Assembly: GCA_049792875.1 (NCBI GenBank)
Contig: JBARBI010000016.1
Location: forward strand, 1-43,060
DNA: 43,060 nt
From: Sulfotelmatobacter sp049792875
GTDB taxonomy: Bacteria; Acidobacteriota; Terriglobia; Terriglobales; Acidobacteriaceae
Direction: 5' to 3'
Made by a program: the position numbers and the translations under genes. The notes under the pieces were generated by a model. It saw nothing but the letters and a program-made list of their open reading frames with translations. It was not told the DNA's origin and ran no database searches. Below are positions 8,881 to 18,800 of the stretch, piece after piece (within the stretch, counting starts at the first letter, position 1; each line of letters begins with the position of its first letter).

Positions 8881-9303
8881 AAATACGCAACGCGGATGTT
8901 GGTACTGGCGCTGACGATGCTCCCGGTGCTGGCGACGGCTCAGTTGGGCAGCAGCCAAAAGATTGTGGTGCAGGTGCCATTTGAATTCGTAGTGGGGAGC
9001 AAGGTCGTCCCTTCCGGCGAATGGATCATACAACCTGCCAGTGTAGCTCCGGACTCGCTCATGATTCGGAATAACGGCGCCGCGGTGGGCATGTTTTCCG
9101 CCGCCTCTCTTCTGGACGCCAAGGAAATCGCTGGTAACTATGCGCTGGTCTTCCACAAATATGGAAACAGCTACTTCCTGTCGGGAGTGAAGATCAAAGG
9201 GACCCGAACTGGCTATCGGATTCCGCAAAGCAAGGCGGAAGCAGAGATGCGCGCTCGCAACCTGACGGCTACCGAAGAGACCGTGCTCGCCTCGTTAAAG
9301 TAA
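8878..9303 (+). CDS. Small exported hypothetical protein
   Basis: 141 residues. A signal peptide (MKYATRMLVLALTMLPVLATAQ) is followed by a beta-rich domain starting KIVVQVPFEFVVGSKVVPSGE. It resembles small secreted acidobacterial proteins of unknown function with a 'pF.F.vg...lPAG.y' opening, but I assign no function. The middle (GNYALVFHKYGNSYFLSGVKI) looks like paired beta strands, and the end is a charged helix (SKAEAEMRARNLTATEETV). The gene has an exceptionally strong ribosome binding site and its own intrinsic terminator, so it is a single-gene unit that may be abundantly expressed. Divergent from the winged-helix regulator. Confidence 0.8.
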   Translation: MKYATRMLVLALTMLPVLATAQLGSSQKIVVQVPFEFVVGSKVVPSGEWIIQPASVAPDSLMIRNNGAAVGMFSAASLLDAKEIAGNYALVFHKYGNSYFLSGVKIKGTRTGYRIPQSKAEAEMRARNLTATEETVLASLK

Positions 9304-9319
9304 GTCGGGCAACCCAAAT

Positions 9320-9360
9320 AAGGGTACGGAAACCGGGGCGATTCCGTACCCTTCCATTTT
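9320..9360 (+). terminator. Intrinsic terminator
   Basis: Perfect 12-bp arms AAGGGTACGGAA and TTCCGTACCCTT with a 10-nt loop, then a short T-rich stretch, 16 nt after the stop codon of the exported protein. Confidence 0.85.
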
Positions 9361-9587
9361 CCTGGCTTTCGAATAGTCCTCTCCCCGTCTCCGCCTGACG
9401 AAACACACCTTCGCCCGAAAAGCCTTTCCCTTTACCTCTCTCCCGATTCCAAAGCCTTGACTCTCCCGCCCCTTGCAGTCCCCTTCCTGGCGACGAAGGA
9501 CGATTCCAAAGCTGGTCGTGACAGCCCCGCCGCGTGCCGCCGACCAGACTCTGCTACACTGGCACGTCTTCCAGCAAGGAGGCCTTC

Positions 9588-10046
9588 ATGGCCGAAACAA
9601 AGCCGCAGACACTGGCGAATCACACCCGGTGGGATCCCCCTTTTCACTTCTTTGTCCTGCCCGTTTTTGTCCTGGCGCTGATCCTGACGCTGATCCATTT
9701 TTTCGCACATATCACCCACGGCAATCTCTTTGATCACATCCACGCGTTCTTGCTGATTTTGCTGGCGGTCGCGTTCCTTACCTGGCTCCTCAAAACTCGC
9801 CTCTACTCTGTTCGGGTGCAGGATCGCGTGATCCGCCTGGAAGAACGGTTGCGGCTGACCCAGCTTCTGCCCGAGCCTCTCCGCTCGCGCATTCCCGAAC
9901 TGACGGAGGATCAGCTGTGCGGACTTCGCTTCGCGTCCGACGCCGAGATTCCGAAACTGGTCGACCGCGCCCTGAAAGAAAAGCTTTCCCGCGCCGACAT
10001 CAAGAAGGCAATCCAGACCTGGCGGCCGGACTATTGGCGCGTGTGA
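9588..10046 (+). CDS. DUF6526-like small membrane protein
   Basis: 152 residues starting at the ATG at 9588, which has AAGGAGG 7 nt upstream; this decides against the longer GTG frame from 9534. Two hydrophobic helices (FFVLPVFVLALILTLIHFF and IHAFLLILLAVAFLTWLL) follow the conserved opening NHTRWDPPFHFF. A cytosolic tail then has VQDRVIRLEERLRLTQLLP and ends ADIKKAIQTWRPDYWRV. This layout matches the family annotated DUF6526 in Acidobacteria and Bacteroidetes, which has no known function. Probably inner-membrane. Confidence 0.82.
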   Translation: MAETKPQTLANHTRWDPPFHFFVLPVFVLALILTLIHFFAHITHGNLFDHIHAFLLILLAVAFLTWLLKTRLYSVRVQDRVIRLEERLRLTQLLPEPLRSRIPELTEDQLCGLRFASDAEIPKLVDRALKEKLSRADIKKAIQTWRPDYWRV

Positions 10047-10061
10047 TTTGAATTTCGATTT

Positions 10062-10096
10062 TGGACTTCGGACCTCGGACCTCGGACCTCAGACCC
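10062..10096. repeat. 7-bp tandem repeat (CGGACCT)
   Basis: Three exact CGGACCT copies in tandem plus degenerate flanking copies. This is the inverse of the repeat at 2848-2874. Confidence 0.6.
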
Positions 10097-10163
10097 TTCG
10101 ACGTGGGACTCCGACTCAGTCGAGGGCACTGACCGCAGCCGAGGTAAAAGGAGGGATCCTGGC

Positions 10164-10655
10164 ATGGCTTCCCTTGCAGATGCTCTGGTCCGGCAGTTTT
10201 TGGCTGGGCGATTTATCGCGTCGCTGGCAACTGAGAATCCCGACACCTCCATTCACGTGGTGGCAGTGTGGTTCTGGTTTGACGGCGCACACGTCTTCGT
10301 GGCCACGTCCTCGCGCAGCCGCAAGGCCCGCAACCTGCAATCGAGCCCAAAGGTTTCCTTGATGATCGACTCTCGCGACCCCGCTGCATCCTGCGGTATC
10401 ACCCTCGTGGGGACCGGGCAGATCTTGACTGGCGATTTGTCCAGAAAGAAGAATGCAGAGATTCATCGCAAGTATTTGAGCCCTATGGCACTGGCAGACG
10501 CGAAGGTAGGCCCGGTGTTCGCTGCGTGGGATGACGTCACCATCCAGATCACTCCGGCCTCGGTGATCGGCTGGGACATGCGGCAGGCTGACCGCCAGTT
10601 CTTTGGCGGCGCGATGGAGAGCAACCCGACATACCTGCTGCCGCTGGAGCGGTGA
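10164..10655 (+). CDS. PPOX-class split-barrel flavin/F420-binding protein
   Basis: 163 residues. The first half reads FLAGRFIASLATENPDTSIH, VVAVWFWFDGAHVFVATSS, SRKARNLQSSPKVSLMID, which is the signature order of small pyridoxamine-phosphate-oxidase-like proteins: strand, strand, 'R..K..NL...P.V.L..D'. The family binds FMN, F420 or heme; which one applies here cannot be told. AGGAGGGAT precedes the ATG. A second PPOX-fold protein of a different subgroup is encoded at 2948-3607. Cytosolic. Confidence 0.85.
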   Translation: MASLADALVRQFLAGRFIASLATENPDTSIHVVAVWFWFDGAHVFVATSSRSRKARNLQSSPKVSLMIDSRDPAASCGITLVGTGQILTGDLSRKKNAEIHRKYLSPMALADAKVGPVFAAWDDVTIQITPASVIGWDMRQADRQFFGGAMESNPTYLLPLER

Positions 10656-10745
10656 CGCCCTCCCCGTAGCAGCAACCCAGGTAGGGTATGGAGCTCAGGT
10701 TCGCGGCCCGATGCCGAAAGTAACCGCCCGGGCGATTTTTCGGCG

Positions 10746-10774
10746 TTGACCCCGGCGAGACCGCCGCGTACGAT
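10746..10774 (+). promoter_or_regulatory. Sigma-70-type promoter for the transglycosylase gene
   Basis: TTGACC and TACGAT separated by exactly 17 nt, about 60 nt before the ATG at 10832. An alternative -10 (TAGAAT, 10780-10785) has a poorer -35. Confidence 0.6.
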
Positions 10775-10831
10775 TTTGATAGAATCTAGCGGACTTCAAC
10801 CCTGGGGAGAGTACGTATCTCATAGAGAAAT

Positions 10832-12841
10832 ATGCGATTAGCAACCCTCTATGTCCGGACTGCTCTACTCTCTTCCCTGATTCTGGCGGCCTGTGCCTGC
10901 CCGACGGCGCAGAAACCAGTCTCTCTCCTGCCGCCCGCGACGGCACCCGCAATTAAGCTCACTCCGCCCCCTGCCCCAACCCCACTCCCTGGTCCTCAGG
11001 CGGGGGTTGTTCAGGAGCCAGAGGCTCCGGTGCAAAAGCCGGCTCTGGGGGAAGTTGCCCCACCCGCACCTGCCTCTGCTCCAGTTTCGGATCCGGTGGC
11101 CGATCTGATCGCCAAAGTCGAAAAGGAATACCAGGCGGGAATGGCCAACTATCAGGCGGGTAAAATCGATGAAGCCAAGCAGAATTTCGACAACGCTCTG
11201 AACGCCCTGCTGAGCAGCAATCTGGACGTCCGTTCCGACGAGCGCCTGCAGAAGGAATTCGACCACGTCGTAGCCGGCGTGAACCAACTCTATCCGGGCG
11301 GTACGTCTGCCGATCCCGCGTCACAGCAGGATGCCCAGCAGAAATCTGAACCGGCTCCGATCGACGAAACCAACGGGATCACTCCCGCCGCCGATGCCGG
11401 CATCAAGGCCAAAGCGCAGGCTGAGATCAAGAACACCCGTTCGGACTTGCCGTTGATGATGACCGACCAGGTCGCCGGCTACATTACCTATTTCTCCGGT
11501 CGTGGACGCGGCGGCTTCGAGCGTGCCTTCGCCCGGTCGGGCCGCTATCACGACATGATCGTTTCCACGCTGAAGGAGGAGGGCGTCCCGCAGGATCTGA
11601 TCTACCTCGCGCAGGCGGAGTCGGGATTCCACCCGCTGGCCGTTTCCCGCGCCGGCGCACGTGGCATCTGGCAGTTCATGGCGAGTCGTGCCCGTGGATA
11701 CGGCTTGTACCACAACATGTGGGTCGACGATCGCCAGGATCCCGAGAAATCCACCCGTGCCGCCGCCCACCATCTGAAAGATCTATACAACCAGTTCGGC
11801 GACTGGTATCTGGCCATGGCCGCCTACAATTCGGGCCCGGGCACGGTCCAGGCCGCCGTCAAGCGCACCGGTTACGCCGATTTCTGGGAACTCTACCGCC
11901 GCAACGTTCTCCCCAAAGAGACGCGCAACTATGTGCCCATCATCCTGGCCGTGACGATCATGACCAAGAACCCGTCACAGTATGGGTTGGACGAAGTTGT
12001 GAAGGACCACCCGGCGGACTATGACACCGTCACCATCGACTATCCCGTGGACCTGCGCCTGGTGGCCGAGTGCGTGAACTCCACCTACGGCGAGTTGCAG
12101 GATCTGAATCCCAGCTTGTTGCGCCTGACCACTCCCCACCAAGGCAGTTTTGAGCTGCACTTGCCCGCGGGTACGAAAGACCAATACGAAACCGCGATCG
12201 CCTCGATCCCGGCCGATATGCGGCTGTGGTGGCGCTATCACACGGTCCACCCCGGCGACACGCTCGCTTCTCTTGCGCGGAACTATCACACGACGGCCAA
12301 GTTGATCGTGTCGGCCAACCACCTCGAAGGCACTGACCTGGAAGCCGATGCCAAGCTGGTGATTCCGGTCGCGCCAGGCAAGCATCCGGTGAGCGACACC
12401 GCGACCTACGCTCGCCGCATCACCCGTTATAAAGTGCACGCCGGAGACACCGTCGAGAGCGTCGCCGAGAACTTCGGCGTTTCGCCGCAGATGCTGCGCC
12501 GCTGGAATGGCATTCACGGGGACAGCCTGCGCGGACGCAAAGTACTGGCCCTTCACCTGCCGGTTTCCCCGAGCACGCACGACGCAGAAGTAGCGTCCTC
12601 CAGGACAAAGTCGAAGCACGCCAAACCCGCCGAGACGGCGGCGACCAAGCCTCCCGCCACCAAGTCCGCACAGATCGAGCGGGAAGAGACCGCCGTCGTT
12701 CACCACAAAGTGAAGAGCGGTGAAACCCTATACTCCATCGCCACCGCCTACCGAACCACCGTCGCCGCCCTCAAGCGCGACAACCGCAATGTCGCCGTGG
12801 TGCACCCCGGCATGATTCTGATCGTCCAGTCCCCCCGCTGA
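10832..12841 (+). CDS. mltD: MltD-like lytic transglycosylase lipoprotein with three LysM repeats
   Basis: 669 residues. The N-terminus MRLATLYVRTALLSSLILAAC carries a lipobox (LAAC, Cys21), so it should be a lipoprotein. A Pro-rich linker (to about residue 80) and a helical segment precede the SLT domain: SGRYHDMIVSTLKEEGVP, then LIYLAQAESGFHPLAVS with the catalytic Glu at 263, then GARGIWQFM and MAAYNSGPG. Three LysM repeats fill the C-terminus (starting near YHTVHPGDTL, YKVHAGDTV and HHKVKSGETL). It would cleave peptidoglycan to 1,6-anhydromuropeptides at the outer-membrane inner face. It has its own promoter and a terminator. No clear Shine-Dalgarno is visible before this ATG. Confidence 0.93.
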   Translation: MRLATLYVRTALLSSLILAACACPTAQKPVSLLPPATAPAIKLTPPPAPTPLPGPQAGVVQEPEAPVQKPALGEVAPPAPASAPVSDPVADLIAKVEKEYQAGMANYQAGKIDEAKQNFDNALNALLSSNLDVRSDERLQKEFDHVVAGVNQLYPGGTSADPASQQDAQQKSEPAPIDETNGITPAADAGIKAKAQAEIKNTRSDLPLMMTDQVAGYITYFSGRGRGGFERAFARSGRYHDMIVSTLKEEGVPQDLIYLAQAESGFHPLAVSRAGARGIWQFMASRARGYGLYHNMWVDDRQDPEKSTRAAAHHLKDLYNQFGDWYLAMAAYNSGPGTVQAAVKRTGYADFWELYRRNVLPKETRNYVPIILAVTIMTKNPSQYGLDEVVKDHPADYDTVTIDYPVDLRLVAECVNSTYGELQDLNPSLLRLTTPHQGSFELHLPAGTKDQYETAIASIPADMRLWWRYHTVHPGDTLASLARNYHTTAKLIVSANHLEGTDLEADAKLVIPVAPGKHPVSDTATYARRITRYKVHAGDTVESVAENFGVSPQMLRRWNGIHGDSLRGRKVLALHLPVSPSTHDAEVASSRTKSKHAKPAETAATKPPATKSAQIEREETAVVHHKVKSGETLYSIATAYRTTVAALKRDNRNVAVVHPGMILIVQSPR

Positions 12842-12952
12842 TCGCCATTGACTATCCCATTCCGGGATTCAAGATCTGCATCGGCAAATGAAAAAATACC
12901 AAGGCTCACGCTCGACGCGGTAAGAGCAGAATTTGATTGGGAGTTAGAGAAG

Positions 12953-12990
12953 ACGGCGGACGCCCCCGAAGAAGCGTCCGCCGTTTGTTT
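12953..12990 (+). terminator. Intrinsic terminator between convergent genes
   Basis: Arms ACGGCGGACGC and GCGTCCGCCGT (11 bp, perfect) around a 10-nt loop, followed by TTGTTTG. It serves the transglycosylase gene; the stem could also act on the convergent phosphodiesterase gene. Confidence 0.75.
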
Positions 12991-13011
12991 GACTCGGTTC
13001 TTGCGGACCGG

Positions 13012-14730
13012 TTATTTGAGTTGGACTGCCGGAAGGACGCCGGTACCTTCCGCGCGAACCGCATCCAGGGCCGAAGGATCGAGACCCAAGGCTTTGAGGA
13101 TGGTAGGCGCCACCTGGGCGGTGCCCACTGCGGCGCGGACCGTATTCGGTTCGAACGACGGATGGGACAGCAGTAGAACGACATTCGTGTCGTCGTGCGC
13201 AAACCCTCCGTGCTCGGCCTGCTTGGCGTGGCTGCCGGAGTAGGTGACGCCGACGTTCGGGGTCACGATGATGTCCGGCGTGCGCGGGTCAACGGTTGGG
13301 TCGTTGTAGTTGAGCGTGAGCGAAGGGCCGTAGTAGAACTGCCCAAGCCCGATTCCAGCGGCCGAGGCATTCGCCTCGAGGAGCGCGACGCTGGCATCTG
13401 TCTCGGAGGAACTCTTCAGCCAGAGCAGTGAGACGTCATCTTCCGTCGGTCCGATGCCGTTGCTGAGGGGAGATTCCGAATCTGGAATATAGCCCGCCGT
13501 GGCGAGCACAGTGGCCGGGGAAGTCCCGTTACGAGTCTGAGCGACGTAGCGGGCGGGATCGATGGGCGACTGGCCGTGCTTGGCAGTGATCACGATCAGG
13601 GTCGATTTAAGGAGGTCCCGAGCCTTCAGTTCGCTGACGAATGACGCAATCGAGGCATCGACGAACTTGACTTCGTCCAGCAGCGCCGCGCTGGGCGTGC
13701 CAGCGGCATCCAGATATCCGCCCGTCACGCTGTTGCTCGCCTCAATGAGCTTCTGGCCCACGCTGAGGGCCTGGAAGTTCATACCGAAGATAGTGGGGAC
13801 CTGGGTCTTTTTGGTGCCGAGGTGGTTCTTCCCATCGATCCAGTTGAGGATCGCGTTGACCTTCAGAGTGTCGTAGCACTGAATGTTCTGGAAGCTGTTG
13901 GTCCAGGCCGTCAAGTCCGAGCCTGGATCGCGGACTGTGACGCAGGAGATGCCGGTGGGCGTCGTAACGCCGGGCAGTCCGATCACGTTCGAGTTGATTT
14001 CAGGCGCGTAGAAGTCGTCGAGCGTGCCCGGCCCTCCGCCAGAGGCGACCGAGGAGTACGCGGGGTGCTTGTCGGACCATGCCGCGAATCCGCCCGCCTT
14101 GTGAATGACGGTAAAGATGCTGTTGGCGCGCACGAAATCCCACGGCATCACGGGATGGCAGCCGTTCGCTGGGTCGCGCGGCAGTCTCGTGGTGTCAATA
14201 GAGGCGATGCCGCCGTCGGTCAGGGCCGCGCCGGGAGCGCCGCCGTTCACTAGAGTCTGGTCGATGTCGATGCCTTCTTCATATTCGGTCGTCGTGCCGG
14301 TTGGCGCCGTGTTCGGAGTGCAGGGACCCGCCTGAACGCCGTTGCCAGTCGTGTTTTGCGGGGCGTCGTAGTTCCGGGAATAAGCAACGTCATAGTAGAC
14401 GCCGGTCAACGCTGGGCTGCCGCCGGTGATGATCGCGGTCAGGCCGGGGAAGGAATCTGAGGGTTTGGAGGTGCTGGCGGCGACGTAGTTGACGCCTGTC
14501 TTGCTGAGCGCAGCCAGCGCCGGGCAATAGGGTGCACCATTGTTGGCAGTGCTGATGCCGTTGGCGCAGTTCAGAAAATCAACCGCGTGCATACCGTCGA
14601 CACTGATCAGCAAAACCCGGCGGATGCCGTTTCGCTGGTTGTTGTGGCCTTGGTGGTCGTTGTTCTGGGCGATTACAGTGCCCGCCGAACAGGCAATTGC
14701 GAGGGAGAGTGCAACAAGAGTCTTTTTCAT
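13012..14730 (-). CDS. Exported alkaline-phosphatase-superfamily phosphodiesterase
   Basis: 572 residues with a signal peptide (MKKTLVALSLAIACSAGTVIA). The fold is that of nucleotide pyrophosphatase/phosphodiesterase: RRVLLISVDGMHAVDF supplies the first metal-binding Asp, SKPSDSFPGLTAIITGGSPA holds the presumed Ser nucleophile where NPPs have Thr, and HGGFAHDDTNVVLLLS supplies the late His/Asp ligands. The usual SDHG motif reads TAKHGQSP, so the first Asp ligand is replaced by Lys; I believe this is shared by a bacterial subgroup rather than being a defect. It probably hydrolyses phosphoesters in the periplasm. GAGGT precedes the ATG. Convergent with the transglycosylase gene. Confidence 0.88.
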   Translation of the reverse strand: MKKTLVALSLAIACSAGTVIAQNNDHQGHNNQRNGIRRVLLISVDGMHAVDFLNCANGISTANNGAPYCPALAALSKTGVNYVAASTSKPSDSFPGLTAIITGGSPALTGVYYDVAYSRNYDAPQNTTGNGVQAGPCTPNTAPTGTTTEYEEGIDIDQTLVNGGAPGAALTDGGIASIDTTRLPRDPANGCHPVMPWDFVRANSIFTVIHKAGGFAAWSDKHPAYSSVASGGGPGTLDDFYAPEINSNVIGLPGVTTPTGISCVTVRDPGSDLTAWTNSFQNIQCYDTLKVNAILNWIDGKNHLGTKKTQVPTIFGMNFQALSVGQKLIEASNSVTGGYLDAAGTPSAALLDEVKFVDASIASFVSELKARDLLKSTLIVITAKHGQSPIDPARYVAQTRNGTSPATVLATAGYIPDSESPLSNGIGPTEDDVSLLWLKSSSETDASVALLEANASAAGIGLGQFYYGPSLTLNYNDPTVDPRTPDIIVTPNVGVTYSGSHAKQAEHGGFAHDDTNVVLLLSHPSFEPNTVRAAVGTAQVAPTILKALGLDPSALDAVRAEGTGVLPAVQLK

Positions 14731-15340
14731 TTGTGACCTCGAGCACCGATACTAAGGAAGGCCGTGTGACAGGAATGTTACGGAAAATTGAATTGTTCGT
14801 GAAAACTAGCGAGGGTAGGAGTGGAAAATTGGGAGGAGCTGACCGGAGTCCACTCCGAGCACACCGAAGCCCAGCCCGCGCAGAGCGGGCAATTCCGCGA
14901 GGTGCAATGAAGAGCGGAGAGCGCAACCTCTCCCGCTTTATTGTTCCACCTGTTGGGTTGATCCGGTCGCTGTATATTCGTTTTTTCTTTGCTGGGCGCG
15001 GCCGCCGCCCGAGCGCGACCACTCAGCAGAACGAGCCCCGAAGGATCGGCAAAATTGACAACCCGACGCCTTTCCCAAACTCCAGCAGGCAAACGACTGA
15101 GCGCGTGTCTACCTTCCCTTCTCATTTCGCGATTCCCTGCTTTTCTCCTTCCCTTTTCCCCGCCCGCTGTGATAACAGGATAGCCAGCGGCTTGTGTCGG
15201 CAGTCCTTGCAGGCTGCACCGATCGTCGTGCTATAATCGCGCGCCGTTCCAGCAGAGGTTTCCGGTGGTCTTTTAAATTCTTCGTGCCCGCAGCCAGGAC
15301 GCCCAATCCGCCCCCGGCCGCCACTGAATCAGGAGGAGCA
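14731..15340. other. 610-bp intergenic region
   Basis: No gene supported. The left end is the promoter/leader side of the phosphodiesterase gene. A short hairpin (GCCCGC/GCGGGC, 14874-14890) and a stretch typical of dispersed repeats (14990-15060) follow, and the promoter of the histone-like gene is at the right end. Confidence 0.5.
15207..15237 (+). promoter_or_regulatory. Extended -10 promoter for the histone-like gene
   Basis: Consensus TATAAT at 15232-15237 preceded by TGC, forming an extended -10 element. A TTGCAG -35 is 19 nt away, long but tolerable with an extended -10. The leader to the ATG is about 95 nt. Confidence 0.6.
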
Positions 15341-15727
15341 ATGACGTTCTACGATCCCACGCTTTATGGACGTGATGAAGAAGAAGAATTCGGCGACAGC
15401 GGCGCTTACAGCGAGTCGCTGGAAGAAGATTTCGAAGAGGAAGAGGAAGAAGAAGAATCCGGCATGCCGACTCCGGAAGCGATCGAGCCGGAGCCGGTAG
15501 CCATTCCCGCGCCTCCGCCCTCCAGGCCCGCACCTGCAGCCCCGGGCGGTGGCGGCGGGAAGCCCAAAGCGAAGAAGAAGGCAGCCAAGAAGCCCGCGAA
15601 GAAGAAACCGGCGAAGAAGGCGCCGAAGAAACCAGCCAGGAAAAAGGCCGCCAAGAAGCCGGCCAAGAAAAAGGCTGCGAAGAAGCCAGCGAAAAAGGCC
15701 AAGAAAAAAGGCAAGAAGCGCCGTTAA
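15341..15727 (+). CDS. Histone H1-like protein with acidic N-terminus and Lys/Ala/Pro-rich tail
   Basis: 128 residues from the ATG at 15341, chosen because AGGAGG lies 5-6 nt upstream; the in-frame extension from 15194 overlaps the promoter. The first ~42 residues are very acidic (EEEEFGDSG, then a long Glu run), followed by a Pro-rich hinge and a Gly run. The last ~55 residues are built from KKPAKK/KKAAKK repeats, as in eukaryotic H1 tails and bacterial Hc1/AlgP-like proteins. The tail should bind DNA or RNA without sequence specificity; the acidic head may regulate that or bind partners. It has its own promoter and terminator. Low-complexity sequence limits family assignment. Confidence 0.8.
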   Translation: MTFYDPTLYGRDEEEEFGDSGAYSESLEEDFEEEEEEEESGMPTPEAIEPEPVAIPAPPPSRPAPAAPGGGGGKPKAKKKAAKKPAKKKPAKKAPKKPARKKAAKKPAKKKAAKKPAKKAKKKGKKRR

Positions 15728-15770
15728 GACAGTGGCTGGCCCCGAGCGCCTCCGCTTGGTGCGAGATCGA

Positions 15771-15799
15771 ACCGCGCCCTTTACTGGGCGCGGTTTTTC
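15771..15799 (+). terminator. Intrinsic terminator
   Basis: Perfect arms ACCGCGCCC and GGGCGCGGT, 6-nt loop, then TTTTCTTT, 43 nt after the histone-like gene. Confidence 0.88.
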
Positions 15800-15886
15800 T
15801 TTCCGCCCAACAACCGGACACTGCGACCAAACAAAAAAGAGCGACCTCTGATTACGAGGCCGCTCCCGTTGCCGAAACCGGCAAAG

Positions 15887-18800
15887 TTAGAAGACGAACT
15901 TGGCCTGCAGTTGAATCAGCCGTGGCGAAGCGTTTGCCCCCAGTCCCGAACCGAAGATGCTGGTCGGGGAACTCACGGTCTGGATGATCTGCCCGAACTG
16001 CGTAGAATCCAGATTCATCACCGGGAAGTAGAAGTTCGGGTGGTTGAAAATGTTGAAGAACCTGGCTCCGATCGAGAACTGCGCGGACTCCCACTTCGGG
16101 ATTCCGAACGCCTTCTCCACCGCAAAGTCCGTGTCGAAGAAGCCAGGACCACGGAACTGGTTGCGGCGCTGCTGTCCCCAATTGTTGGTAGGGTCGGCGA
16201 AGTTAGATGCCACCAGGCACGGGCTGGCAGCTGTGCCGGAGGAAGTAATCTTCGCCGCTGAAGCGCCGCAAGACGCGGTGGTCGGCCCCATGACATCGGC
16301 GAAAACCTGCTGCGTCCCGCCGCCCGCGCCATAGTTCGAGCCCTCGAGCAACCCGGTCACATTGGAACTGACCACGGTGAACGGCAGTCCGCCGTGCCAG
16401 AAGACCGTGCCGGAGAACGACCATCCTTTCATGAGCGCATTCGGTCCCCAGCTCGTCAGGTGCCGCAATCCGTCGCTCCACACGTAGTTCGCGGTGAAGT
16501 TATTGCGGATGTCGTAGTCGGAGTTCCCGTAGTTGTACGCACGAATGTCGAAGGGATCCTGCGGATTGATGATGTCCGCGTACCTTCCGGTGGTATTCAG
16601 GCCAAAGGGAGACAGCGAGTTATTCGAGATTTCATCCAGGGAATGGCTCCAGGTATAGCTCGCCTGGAATGTGAGCCCGCCCCTGAGGCTATGCTTCATG
16701 GTCGCCACCAGCCCCGAGTAATTCGAGTTCGCAATGTTCTGCTGCTGCGAAACCACTCCGAACCGGGGATCGGGAGCGCTGGCCGGAAGGTTGGCAAAAG
16801 GAGTAGGGGAAAAGGCATTCAGGGCCGTATTCGAGATTTCCTCGTGCGACCCGTGATTGCCGACGTACATAACGCTCATGGTCGTGTTCCATCCCAACCC
16901 CTGCTGCAATTCGAGACTCCATTCGTAGTAGCGTGGGACTTTCACGGCCGTGGAATTGTAGAAGGAGAAGGGCGCCACCGCGCCACCACTGGCGTAGTTG
17001 CTGCGGAATCCGGCATTGGACGCCTGCGAAGCAACAAACAAATTCCCGGACTCGGCCGGCGAAATCGGGACGGCTCCCCCTGAAACGAATTGCGGATCCA
17101 GCGGCGCCTGCGCCATGAAGCTGTCGATCGCGCCCGTGGGCAGAGCATCCGCGAAAATCCCGGCTCCCCCGCGAATCACAGTATTTCGGGCTCCGCCGAA
17201 TGGCGACCAGGCGAATCCGATCTTGGGCTGAACCACCACCGCGCTCACCGAAGGAAAAGCCGTATGCTGGTTGGCCACGATGGCCTGATTCACGGGCGCC
17301 GAGGTATCGAGTGTCCCGAACGTCCCCGCGAAATGCTGGAAGCAGTTGGTCTGGCAAACCGGGTTCGAGAGATGATCCAGGCGCAAGCTTAGAGTCACCT
17401 TCAGATTGCTGGTCACGCGAATATCATCCGCGCCATACCCTCCTAACTGGTAAAGCGCGATCGGCTCCTCCGTCTTGGATGGAAAATTCTGCACAATGAG
17501 GCTTCCCGGACCACCCGCACCGCCCGAGGCAAAGGCGCTCAGGCTTAACGGCAGCACCAGAGGCGTTATAAAGACGAAGTTCTGGTCGCTGATATCGTCG
17601 CGACGGAAGTTCGCCCCCACTTTGAAGGTATGCCGCCCCCGCACCCAGCTGAAGTCGTCCACGAACTGGTACTGCGTGATGTTGCGTCCCTGCGGAATCA
17701 GGAAGTTGTCCGGGTTCAGCGCCGACAGCGAACCATCGTTCGGCGAAAGCGTCAGCGTACCTCCCGGCAGGCCGGTCAGCGACGACGCAGCCTCAGCCGG
17801 ATGCTGCATGGCAAAGCCCGCGCTGTACCAAAGCAGCGAAGCGTTGAAGCTGTTCACCTTGTCGGTGCCGAAGGCGTGCGTCTCCTGGAAGTTACTCTGC
17901 CATTGCGGCTGATCACTAATCACGTTAAAAGCCGAAGAGAAGGGATCTGTGAACGTGGCCTGCAGACCATGCTCACGTTCGAGGCGGACAAACAACTTGT
18001 CGCGCGACCCTATGTTCTGGTCGTAGCGCCCCACATAGTACAAGTCGTGCGTGTGCGCCGATGCCGCCGCCTGCACCGTAACCGCACATGGATTCGCGGC
18101 TCCGAACGCGATCCCATTCACGGTCGTCACATCGCTGCATCCGCCTCCGCCAATCGGCGACGCTCCCGCCTGCGACAACCCGTTGTACACGTTGAACACC
18201 TGGTTATAGAAAGGAACGGACGCCGAAAGACCATTGGCGTTCAAATTCCCAATGACCGCGGTCTGGAACGCCGGCGTCGGTACCTGCACCGGCAGCGGCG
18301 ACGGAATCGCAAGGTACAACGCCTCGTAGTCAAAGAAGAAGAACGCCTTATCTTTCTTGATGGGCCCACCGATGGAACCTGCAAACTGGTTGGCATTCAC
18401 GAAAGCCCGTGGCTGACCCTGCTGGTTGCGGAAGTATTCGTTCGCATCCAGCACGGAACCGTTCCACCAGTACTCCAGGTTGCCGTGAAACTGGTTGCCG
18501 CCGCTCTTGGTGACATAGTTGATGTTCGCACCCGCCAGTCCACCATACGACCCACTGTATCCGTTGGCCACCACCGCGCTTTCCTGCACGTCGTTCAAGC
18601 CCAGGGTCAGGTTGGTCGCGCCGCTGTTGTTCACGTTGAAGTACGGATCGTTGTAGTTCGCTCCGTCCACGGTGAACAGATTCGATGTCGCCGGCAAGCC
18701 GAATAGCTCAAAATTGCCGCCGCCAAATTGCGAACCGCCGGCGGTGTTCATCACCGCTCCCGGAGACGTGAGCGCCACGGCGGAGAGGTCGTTCCCGGGA

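Noticed and set aside
13012..14730. Inactive phosphodiesterase because SDHG reads AKHG
   Set aside because: I believe the AKHGQSP form is common to a bacterial subgroup, so it is more likely a family feature than a loss; an alignment would decide.
14778..15125. 115-codon minus-strand frame upstream of the phosphodiesterase gene
   Set aside because: Its translation looks like read-through of dispersed repeat sequence and it has no ribosome binding site.
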